DNA from: Acidobacteriaceae bacterium
GTDB taxonomy: Bacteria; Acidobacteriota; Terriglobia; Bryobacterales; Bryobacteraceae
Assembly (NCBI GenBank): GCA_019245255.1
Contig: JAFARV010000185.1
Coordinates: 1-5,262 of the forward strand
Reading direction: 5' to 3'
DNA length: 5,262 nucleotides
Shown here: positions 1-5,262 of the stretch, in pieces
Layout: each line of letters begins with the position of its first letter
Numbering within the stretch: position 1 is the first letter of the stretch
Translations under genes and position numbers: made by a program
The notes under the pieces: generated by a model
What the model was told of the DNA's origin: nothing
What the model saw: the letters and a program-made list of their open reading frames with translations, nothing else
The model's database searches: none

Positions 1-1205
1 TTCAGCGCGGGTCCGCTCGAACCGCCGTTCGCCGAAAGACTCAATTGTGGTAACAGTGCGTCGCGTGCTATGTGCGCGTTGAGTTCGTCCACTTCTATGC
101 GCTGACCGGCAGCTCTAAACTCCGGCCGCACCTGCATCGCCGAATTCAGGGCCTGCTCGAAAGGAAGAATACTGCCTCTTGGAGGAAGTTGTGACGGGTC
201 GTCTTCGAGGACGATTTCGGTAGCGCGCAGTTCCGGCGTGAGATCCGCGCCAATGAGGTGCCGCAATTGATCCAGCGCCGTGCGGTACAGATGCTTCGCT
301 TGCACCAGGTCGCGGTTCCGTTCGGCAACTTGTGTTTCGGACTGGTAAATGTCGAGCGCGGCAAGCGCTCCGAGATCCAGCGCCATCTTGTCCCGCTGAT
401 ACGACTTCTCTACCAACGAGACGGACTGCTGCTGCACCCGAATGTTCTCACGATCCTGCACCGCATCCCAATACTGCACAGCCGCTTGTGCTACGGTATC
501 GGCAATTCTCGCCTGATCCTGCTCGGTGGAAATGAGTAACTGAGTTCTGGCGACCGTTAATGGTCCGCGAGCCTGCAAATTGGTCCGGTTCTGCAGCAGA
601 GGCTGTACCACACTGAACGTCAGCGAACCAAACACAGCAGGTGAAATGTATTCGTCGCCGGAACTGCGAATGCCCTGAAACGTAGTCTCAAAAGACTGGC
701 CCCATGGAAGCAACTGCTTATAGTCGAGCGTGCTTGTTTGCGTAAGGCTGCTGATCGTCTGCGGCAGCGCAACAATACCTCCCACTCCCGTCCCATTGCC
801 GTTCCCGCTTCCGCCTGTTGACGTGCCTCCGCCCCCGCCTGACGTTCCGATGCCGCCGAATCCCTCCCCGAACGCAAACGGCGTTATCGCACGCTGGCTT
901 TGGAAGCTTGCAGTCAGCACGGGATCGAATGGATTTTCGGCAGCAGTGATCTGGTTCGCTTGCGTATACGCGTCCAGCCGTGATAGCTGCACATCGGGCG
1001 AGTTCTTGAGCACTAACTCAATGAAGTCGCGCAAATAAAGATGCAGCTTTCCATCCTGAATCCTCTCAGCCAGGCCTTGGATGTCGCGCACCTGCACATC
1101 TTCGCCATTGAAGCGGCGTTTAATGTAGTTATTAACTGCTTCGCCTTGAAGCTGAAGGCAGACAAGCAGGGATACAGCCGTAAGTACGAGACCGCGCTTA
1201 CTCAT
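1..1205 (-). CDS. TolC-family outer-membrane efflux protein, C-terminal part missing (window edge)
   Basis: This is the outer-membrane channel of the export system, expected as a trimer forming a barrel and periplasmic tunnel. The frame is open from the ATG at 1205 to the window edge and gives 401 residues without a stop. Residues 1-23 look like a Sec signal peptide (basic start, hydrophobic LVLTAVSLLVCL, likely cut after GEA). A short extension follows (24-52). Next comes the first TolC repeat: helix from about 53 (LRDFIELVLKNSPDVQLSRLD), beta region about 93-205 ending in FSVVQPLLQNR, and long helices about 205-320 (ALDIYQSETQVAERNRDL, then LRHLIGAD). The second repeat starts at about 349 (EQALNSAMQVRPEFRAA; LLPQLSLSANGG), and the protein is cut as its second beta region begins. 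Residues 113-145 form a Gly-rich insertion. The start overlaps the permease stop by 8 bases (ATGAGTAA), with GAGG nine bases upstream. The family call is firm; the substrate is unknown. Confidence 0.95.
   Translation of the reverse strand, partial: MSKRGLVLTAVSLLVCLQLQGEAVNNYIKRRFNGEDVQVRDIQGLAERIQDGKLHLYLRDFIELVLKNSPDVQLSRLDAYTQANQITAAENPFDPVLTASFQSQRAITPFAFGEGFGGIGTSGGGGGTSTGGSGNGNGTGVGGIVALPQTISSLTQTSTLDYKQLLPWGQSFETTFQGIRSSGDEYISPAVFGSLTFSVVQPLLQNRTNLQARGPLTVARTQLLISTEQDQARIADTVAQAAVQYWDAVQDRENIRVQQQSVSLVEKSYQRDKMALDLGALAALDIYQSETQVAERNRDLVQAKHLYRTALDQLRHLIGADLTPELRATEIVLEDDPSQLPPRGSILPFEQALNSAMQVRPEFRAAGQRIEVDELNAHIARDALLPQLSLSANGGSSGPAL
771..869 (-). repeat. Low-complexity Gly/Ser/Thr/Asn tract inside the TolC gene
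   Basis: This encodes TolC residues 113-145, of which 18 of 33 are glycine, with Ser, Thr and Asn making up much of the rest (for example TSGGGGGTSTGGSGNGNGTG). It lies between the first beta-strand (about 93-107) and the next predicted strand (about 157-167). It is most simply a flexible loop, probably exposed at the cell surface. The codons are varied GGN, AGC and ACG rather than a perfect DNA repeat, so it is protein-level low complexity, not a microsatellite. Confidence 0.7.
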
Positions 1206-2454
1206 AGCGGAGCGCCTCGATCGGATCTATCAACGAGGCCTTGCGCGCCGGATAGATGCCGAAAATGACACCCACTGCGACGGAAACTCCGAAGGCGATA
1301 ACTACCGACGCTGGCGTTACGATTGTCTTCCACTGCGCAGCTGCGGCAATAAGCCACGAAAGCAAATAACCAAAAGCAATACCCACCACTCCCCCGACCA
1401 GAGAAATGAGAACTGATTCCACCAGGAACTGCCGCACGATGTCCGCTCGGCGAGCGCCCGTCGCGCGGCGGATACCGATCTCACGTGTGCGCTCCAGAAC
1501 CGTGGCTAGGACAATGTTCATGATGCCGATGCCGCCAACCAACAGCGAAATGGCAGCAATGGCAACCATCACATACGTAAAAATCGATTGCGCCCGCTGC
1601 TGTTGCGCAAGCAGTTCCGCCGGAATAGTTACCGTGAAGTCTGGTGTGTTGTGATGGGTCGAATTTAGAATCGCAGTAACCACCCTCGCGGCACGCACAC
1701 TGTCCGTACCGGGCGCCAGTTGAACGTCTACGCCATCCAGATCGTCTTTCAGAAAGCCTGCCGTTATATCCCAAAACCGATACGTGAATGTGTTAATGGG
1801 TATGTAGATGACGTCATTGGGGTCCTGCGCCTGAGCACCTGAAGATGACGCCACCTGGTGCTGCAACACACCAACGACGCGCAGCCACGAGTCGTCCACT
1901 TTCACGAACTTTCCCGCCACATGCCCATAACCGAGCATGTCCACCTTGGCCGTCTCACCCAGGACGCAAACCGGCGCACTATATTCGTCATCCCGATGCG
2001 AAAGCGCTACACCTTCTGACAGTTGCCAGTTGTGAATGGCCGCGTATTCCGGACGCACACCGTAGAGCGCGGGAATGGCGCCATTCGGTTTGGGCAGCAC
2101 GCCCTTCGGATGTAGGCTCTTGCGCGCCGAAATCAGTGTCAAACCCTCGACATTCGATTGCAGAATACGAACATCGCGATCATTGAGTCCCGGAGACGAA
2201 CGCCGCCGCTGTTGCAGTTCCTGAAAACTCGCTAAACGGGATTCGATGAGCAGGTTTCGCACCCCCAGTTGCTCAATCGATCGCAGCGATTCCTCCTTCG
2301 CGCCCGCCGCGATCGCCAGCATTCCAATCACCGCACCGACCCCGAAAATGATGCCCAGAGCCGTCAGAGCGGTGCGCGTCTTCTGAGCCCATAAGTTCTG
2401 ACCGGCCAGAGCGAAATCAGACGGATAGCTGGAAAGGACGGAAGTCTGGCTCAC
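1198..2454 (-). CDS. MacB/FtsX-type ABC transporter permease (no ATPase domain)
   Basis: This is the inner-membrane subunit of a type VII (mechanotransmission) ABC transporter, which drives export through the adaptor and TolC channel rather than carrying substrate across the inner membrane. I see a cytoplasmic N-terminus, TM1 at about 30-50 (ALTALGIIFGVGAVIGMLAI), a MacB-type periplasmic core domain at about 51-290, then the FtsX domain with TM2 at about 293-316 (SLLVGGIGIMNIVL), the coupling stretch ERTREIGIRRATGARRADI, TM3 at about 341-370 and TM4 at about 381-400. It closes with the family ending YPARKASLIDPIEALRYE. At 418 residues it matches the permease half only; E. coli MacB is about 650 with an N-terminal ATPase. 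I chose the GTG at 2454 because it overlaps the upstream TGA as GTGA and places TM1 correctly. The open frame continues to an ATG at 2661, but that would bury about 70 residues in the preceding gene. The Shine-Dalgarno is weak (GGTGGGG two bases upstream), so translation is probably coupled to the adaptor gene. Confidence 0.95.
   Translation of the reverse strand: MSQTSVLSSYPSDFALAGQNLWAQKTRTALTALGIIFGVGAVIGMLAIAAGAKEESLRSIEQLGVRNLLIESRLASFQELQQRRRSSPGLNDRDVRILQSNVEGLTLISARKSLHPKGVLPKPNGAIPALYGVRPEYAAIHNWQLSEGVALSHRDDEYSAPVCVLGETAKVDMLGYGHVAGKFVKVDDSWLRVVGVLQHQVASSSGAQAQDPNDVIYIPINTFTYRFWDITAGFLKDDLDGVDVQLAPGTDSVRAARVVTAILNSTHHNTPDFTVTIPAELLAQQQRAQSIFTYVMVAIAAISLLVGGIGIMNIVLATVLERTREIGIRRATGARRADIVRQFLVESVLISLVGGVVGIAFGYLLSWLIAAAAQWKTIVTPASVVIAFGVSVAVGVIFGIYPARKASLIDPIEALRYE
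1215..1218 (-). promoter_or_regulatory. Likely Shine-Dalgarno site of the TolC gene
   Basis: On the minus strand this reads GAGG, nine bases before the ATG at 1205, inside the permease codons for IEALRYE. It is short and only moderately convincing. The ATGAGTAA overlap with the permease stop makes coupled translation the more important signal. Confidence 0.4.
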
Positions 2455-3809
2455 TTCCCCACCGTCGAGAGCGGCCCGGAACCCGCGGCCTTCGTCTTCT
2501 CTGCTTCGAGTGGATTTGACAAAGCCACCACGTCTCCCACGCGCAGGCCCGTAATCACGGCACGCGTGTCGTTCTTTCGAACGAGTTTTACGTCTCGTTC
2601 CGTGAAGTTGCTTCCCGAGCGAAGATACACAAACGTTCTGCCGTTCGCATCGAATAAACACTGCGCCGGAACCGATAGCACATTCTTCAAAGTTTCGGTC
2701 GTGATCGTCAGTTCCGTACTCATCCCCGGCCGCAGCACAGGCGTCGGATCGCTCAGAGCAATTTTGGTTTCGAAATGACGATCCCAGAATGGGCCGGTCG
2801 TACCGCCCATGTCTTTGACAACGCCATGAAATTGCCTCCCCGGAACCGCAACCACCGAGATGCTGACGGTGTTCCCGACAGTCACATGACCGCGGTCCAA
2901 CTCACCGATATTCGCCTCGATCTGCCAGTTGTTAAGATCGGGAATCTCCGCGACCTGCATCCCGGGATTCACCGAATCCCCTACTTGATACAACGGGAAC
3001 ACCATGCCGTCCGTGAAGAATCCGTTAGTTGGCATCGCCTGCTTGATCGAAACGTAGCCATCGTGATGCGCGCGCAGCGTCATAGCCTCGATGTTCTGGC
3101 GCGCGGTCGTCGCCTGTGCCTCGGCTTTCGCTCGCCCGGCCTGCTCAATCGCGAGACTTGCACCCGATGTGGCCGCGCGGTTCGTGATGTTCTGCTGTAC
3201 TTGAGCCAGGTGATCGCGCCCTGACTCAACTGCCAGGTCGTTCTGCTTTGCCGTGATCGCAGCCAATAAGGGATTCTTGCGAGCTTCGAGTTCAGCCAGT
3301 TTCAGGTCGTTACGCGCCTTGATGAGCGAATACCGGTCCTCCTCTTCCTGTGCTTCGCGGTTTGCTTTAGCCTGCAGGATCTTCTGTTCGGCTTCCGCCA
3401 GATCGGATTCGGCCTCTTTCAGCTTGTACTCCTGTTCGGTGGTATCGAACGCCACAACCGTTTCGCCGCTCTTGATCGGCTCTCCCGGTTTGCGCAGATA
3501 TGTAATGTGCAGAGTGCCCCCAGCCGTCATCGGCGCCACAAGGACCTCGGGATCGCCGCCTTGAAGTTGGCCTTTGGCGGTGATCGAAATGACTACCGAA
3601 CCGCGTTCGACTTTTGCTACGGGTACTTGGGCGGCCGCGGGTTTCGCGAAACGCTCGTAGATGTGCCACAAACCGTAAGCTGCGGCTCCGGCCAAAAGCA
3701 CGGTTACCGCTATCTTCGTGGCTTCGCGATACGCCCGGCCAGACGGCCGCTCGGGTGGCGCTGCCTGAGGCGCTTCGGTCTGAACAGGCGGCGCAACCAG
3801 CTGACTCAT
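2451..3809 (-). CDS. HlyD/MacA-type periplasmic adaptor subunit, TM-anchored (third adaptor)
   Basis: This is a membrane fusion protein bridging the permease and TolC. Of 452 residues, 1-31 are a Pro/Ala/Glu-rich cytoplasmic tail; 32-50 (KIAVTVLLAGAAAYGLWHI) form a single anchor helix with no lipobox cysteine. The first lipoyl half-domain is at about 68-121 (KPGEPIKSGETVVAFD). An alpha-helical hairpin rich in Ala, Glu, Gln and Lys follows at about 122-245, with its turn near 175-190. The second lipoyl half is at about 246-290 (YQVGDSVNPGMQVAEIPD), the beta-barrel at about 294-370 (IGELDRGHVTVG; LRPGMSTELTI) and the membrane-proximal domain at about 375-432 (LSVPAQCLF; ITGLRVGDVVAL), so all standard domains are present. 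The ATG overlaps the previous stop as ATGA, with GGAGGAG eleven bases upstream. The last four bases overlap the permease start. It is a clear paralogue of the adaptor at 3806-5050. Direct contact with the permease is inferred from adjacency and the intact membrane-proximal domain. Confidence 0.95.
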   Translation of the reverse strand: MSQLVAPPVQTEAPQAAPPERPSGRAYREATKIAVTVLLAGAAAYGLWHIYERFAKPAAAQVPVAKVERGSVVISITAKGQLQGGDPEVLVAPMTAGGTLHITYLRKPGEPIKSGETVVAFDTTEQEYKLKEAESDLAEAEQKILQAKANREAQEEEDRYSLIKARNDLKLAELEARKNPLLAAITAKQNDLAVESGRDHLAQVQQNITNRAATSGASLAIEQAGRAKAEAQATTARQNIEAMTLRAHHDGYVSIKQAMPTNGFFTDGMVFPLYQVGDSVNPGMQVAEIPDLNNWQIEANIGELDRGHVTVGNTVSISVVAVPGRQFHGVVKDMGGTTGPFWDRHFETKIALSDPTPVLRPGMSTELTITTETLKNVLSVPAQCLFDANGRTFVYLRSGSNFTERDVKLVRKNDTRAVITGLRVGDVVALSNPLEAEKTKAAGSGPLSTVGK

Positions 3810-5050
3810 GCTTTGTTCTGCTCCTCCGGATTCGCAAGCGCAACTATGCTGTCGGGCTCGATGCCCTCCACCGCAATCTCATCCGCATTCCGGGCACGTA
3901 CATGAACTCTTCGCGCGATGTATCCCTGCTTCGTTTTGACGTAGACGACGGCATTTCCGTGGGTCGTAAACAGCGCTTTTGCTGGAATGCTCACTGCGTC
4001 AGGTATGTGCGATTCGACAATGTCCAGCCCCGAGTTCATACCGGGACGCAGCCGGGCATCGCGGTCACGGAATCGCGCGAAGGCACGGAATGTCCGGCTG
4101 GGCGGCCATTCCGTGAAACTCTGCTCGGTCAGCAACGACACCGATGCCAGTTTGCCGTTAAAGACGCGCTCGGGAAACGCATCGACGTGGATGCGGACAT
4201 CATCTCCGACCGTGACGCGTCCACGGTCCACTTCGTCCACCTTCCCTTCCATTTCGAGCGTGCTTAAGTCCGGTATCTCTGCAATCGACAATCCCGAAGA
4301 AACGTGGTCACCCACCTTATAAGGTTGCGCATTCATCCAGCCCTGCGTGGTGTTGTTCAGAAAGTTGACAACACCGTTCAGCGGGCTTTTCAATTCTGTT
4401 TGTGCGAGCCGATAATTGGTGCGCTCCACCTCCGCACGAGCCTCATCGCGCAGACGCGTCTGCGATGCGATTTTTGCTTCATCTGACTTGCGATGCAGTT
4501 GGATTGTGGCCTCCTGGACCTTCACCTTCTCCTCCGCCAACTGCAGATCGATCGCGCTTTTTTGTCCGTCCATTGCGCTTACGATCGCTTTCTTCGACGC
4601 TTCGAGACGTGCCTTCTCCATGTCATATTTGGCGCTTGCAAGATCGAGTTTGTCCTGGTCTGAGGTGATGCGAGCCTGGGCAATCGCCTGATCGAGGCTG
4701 GCCTGCGCCTGATCGAGTGCGGCTTTCTTCTCTTTTAAATCCTGCCGAAGCTTACTCGGATCAAAACGGATGACAAGGTCACCGGCTTTTACGGCGGACC
4801 CGGCAGGAGCCAGCCAGATAATCTGCAGATCGGGCACGTCAAGAGGAGCGGTGACTAGAACAGAATGCGCCGCAGTAAGGTTGCCGCGACAGCTTACGAC
4901 AACCGCAAAGTCTCCCTTGTGCGCCTGCGCTGTCGGAACATCCGGGATCTCATGGGCGTGGCGGAAACGAATCCAACCGGCGGCGCAACCTGCCAGTACA
5001 AGCATCAGAACCGCGATCCGACGTCCCGTCTTTCTCCGTCTGCTTCTCAT
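3806..5050 (-). CDS. HlyD/MacA-type periplasmic adaptor subunit with a lipoprotein-type signal (second adaptor)
   Basis: This is a second complete membrane fusion protein of 414 residues. It starts with a very basic segment (RSRRRKTGRR) and a hydrophobic stretch at about 12-26 containing the lipobox LAGC at 19-22, so it may be lipidated at Cys22 like AcrA or MexA; an uncleaved membrane anchor is the alternative. The first lipoyl half-domain is at about 44-98 (PAGSAVKAGDLVIRFD), and a helical hairpin at about 99-220 is full of Ala, Gln, Lys and Asp. The second lipoyl half is at about 221-260 (LKSPLNGVVNF; YKVGDHVSSGLSIAEIPD), the beta-barrel at about 264-345 (VDEVDRGRVTVGDDVRI; LRPGMNSGLDI) and the membrane-proximal domain at about 350-405 (VSIPAKALF; IEPDSIVALANP). 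The ATG overlaps the upstream stop as ATGA and has AGGTG five bases before it, which supports this start. The 3' end overlaps the next adaptor by four bases. The family is certain. Whether it works alone or in a mixed ring with its neighbours cannot be read from sequence. Confidence 0.95.
   Translation of the reverse strand: MRSRRRKTGRRIAVLMLVLAGCAAGWIRFRHAHEIPDVPTAQAHKGDFAVVVSCRGNLTAAHSVLVTAPLDVPDLQIIWLAPAGSAVKAGDLVIRFDPSKLRQDLKEKKAALDQAQASLDQAIAQARITSDQDKLDLASAKYDMEKARLEASKKAIVSAMDGQKSAIDLQLAEEKVKVQEATIQLHRKSDEAKIASQTRLRDEARAEVERTNYRLAQTELKSPLNGVVNFLNNTTQGWMNAQPYKVGDHVSSGLSIAEIPDLSTLEMEGKVDEVDRGRVTVGDDVRIHVDAFPERVFNGKLASVSLLTEQSFTEWPPSRTFRAFARFRDRDARLRPGMNSGLDIVESHIPDAVSIPAKALFTTHGNAVVYVKTKQGYIARRVHVRARNADEIAVEGIEPDSIVALANPEEQNKA
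3821..3827 (-). promoter_or_regulatory. Shine-Dalgarno site of the third adaptor
   Basis: On the minus strand this reads GGAGGAG, a strong anti-16S match, eleven bases before the ATG at 3809. The spacing is slightly long. The site lies within the last codons of the second adaptor (encoding part of PEEQNKA). It is the best ribosome site visible in the operon. Confidence 0.6.
4985..4996 (-). other. Lipobox codons (LAGC) of the second adaptor
   Basis: These codons read CTG GCA GGT TGC, residues 19-22 of the second adaptor, at the end of a basic and then hydrophobic N-terminus. This fits the signal peptidase II consensus, with Cys22 as the lipid-acceptor residue and Ala at the +2 position. Hydrophobicity continues for a few residues after the cysteine (AAGWI), so an uncleaved anchor remains possible. 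Confidence 0.6.
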
Positions 5051-5262
5051 CGCGGCACCTGAATATCCACTCCGGCGGAGAGATCGGGTAACAGATGAGG
5101 ATCCGACTGATCCAGAATAAATTTGGCAGCAAAGGTCTTCAATGGGCTGCCCAGACCGGAAGTTGCCACAGGACTTGCCGAATCGAAGTGCGCAGAGAAG
5201 GATACCGACGGAAACGCGTCCAGATACACAGTCGCCTTGGCCCCAGGCACGAGGACCGCGCC
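5047..5262 (-). CDS. HlyD-type periplasmic adaptor, C-terminal fragment (first adaptor, 5' end outside window)
   Basis: Only the last 71 residues are visible; the frame stays open to the window edge, so the start lies beyond it. The fragment reads as the beta-barrel domain of a membrane fusion protein: GAKATVYLDAFPSVSFSA matches the barrel of the next adaptor (GDDVRIHVDAFPERVFNG). It is followed by an FAAKFILDQSD strand and LLPDLSAGVDIQV, the counterpart of the usual L-R-P-G-M-x-x-x-x-x-I ending. Here the PGM turn is PDL. The protein stops three residues after the barrel (VPR, then TGA), so the membrane-proximal domain of about 60 residues present in both following adaptors is absent. The stop overlaps the next start (ATGA), leaving no room for a frameshifted continuation, so this looks like the natural end. 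The GTG at 5250 is an internal codon, not a start. The assignment rests on barrel similarity and on the neighbours, because the lipoyl and hairpin parts cannot be seen. Confidence 0.87.
   Translation of the reverse strand, partial: GAVLVPGAKATVYLDAFPSVSFSAHFDSASPVATSGLGSPLKTFAAKFILDQSDPHLLPDLSAGVDIQVPR
5056..5060 (-). promoter_or_regulatory. Shine-Dalgarno site of the second adaptor
   Basis: On the minus strand this reads AGGTG, five bases before the ATG at 5050, inside the coding end of the first adaptor. The spacing is close to ideal and it settles the start. Reinitiation through the ATGA overlap is likely to add to it. Confidence 0.6.

Noticed and set aside
620..877. 85-residue minus-strand open frame within the TolC gene (and a similar one at 146-364)
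   Set aside because: Both are alternative frames of the TolC coding sequence, whose true frame is open across the whole of 1-1205 and has full family character.
1149..1166. LLVC near the end of the TolC signal peptide as a lipobox
   Set aside because: Val occupies the -1 position, where Gly, Ala or Ser is expected, and a better signal peptidase I site (GEA) lies downstream, so lipidation is not supported.
2455..2661. Longer form of the permease starting at the ATG at 2661
   Set aside because: The extra residues (rich in Arg, Gly and Cys) are read out of frame through the end of the third adaptor gene and match nothing in the permease family; the GTG at 2454 gives the standard N-terminus.
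2775..3224. A 149-residue open frame on the plus strand
   Set aside because: It is antisense to the third adaptor, without a recognisable domain or a convincing ribosome site, so it is treated as a shadow frame.
3614..4267. A 217-residue open frame on the plus strand
   Set aside because: It lies wholly antisense to two clear adaptor genes and straddles their junction. Its protein is Arg/His-rich with no domain pattern, as expected from the complement of GC-rich coding DNA.
4558..4563. Six-T run (A6 on the coding strand) at the hairpin tip of the second adaptor, a possible frameshift site
   Set aside because: The A6G heptamer is out of phase for the classic slippery arrangement (codons read CAA AAA AGC), the protein is full length in the zero frame, and no stimulatory structure is evident.
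5047..5050. Frameshift or nonsense mutation shortening the first adaptor
   Set aside because: The stop overlaps a well-supported start of the next gene and no membrane-proximal domain sequence follows in another frame, so the short C-terminus appears genuine.

Overview
The window is the middle of one operon read entirely from the minus strand, so transcription runs from high to low coordinates. It encodes most of a tripartite (inner membrane / periplasm / outer membrane) ABC-type export machine. In transcription order the genes are: the 3' end of a first periplasmic adaptor (5047-5262, cut by the window edge); a second adaptor of 414 residues (3806-5050); a third adaptor of 452 residues (2451-3809); a MacB/FtsX-type ABC permease of 418 residues (1198-2454); and a TolC-type outer-membrane channel (1-1205, cut by the left edge after 401 residues). 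Every junction overlaps (4, 4, 4 and 8 bases), so there is no intergenic DNA. The operon promoter and terminator must both lie outside the window.

The organism is a Gram-negative (diderm) bacterium, because a TolC channel and periplasmic adaptors need an outer membrane. The DNA is moderately GC-rich. The TolC protein has an extra segment after the signal peptide and a Gly/Ser/Thr-rich insertion, and the permease is not fused to an ATPase. Together these resemble operons I associate with Acidobacteriota. This taxonomic call is an inference and is not proven by the sequence.

How the parts should work together: the permease sits in the inner membrane and couples ATP hydrolysis by a partner ATPase to movement of its periplasmic domain. 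The adaptors form the periplasmic tube around and above it, and TolC continues the path through the outer membrane. The ATPase is not in the window and is probably encoded nearby or elsewhere. No substrate can be read from the sequence.

The unusual part is the run of three adaptors before a single permease, with different architectures. The first ends directly after its beta-barrel and has no membrane-proximal domain. The second has a lipoprotein-type signal (LAGC). The third is anchored by an ordinary transmembrane helix after a proline-rich cytoplasmic tail. This suggests a mixed (heteromeric) adaptor ring. I saw no RNA genes, mobile elements, CRISPR arrays or non-coding stretches.
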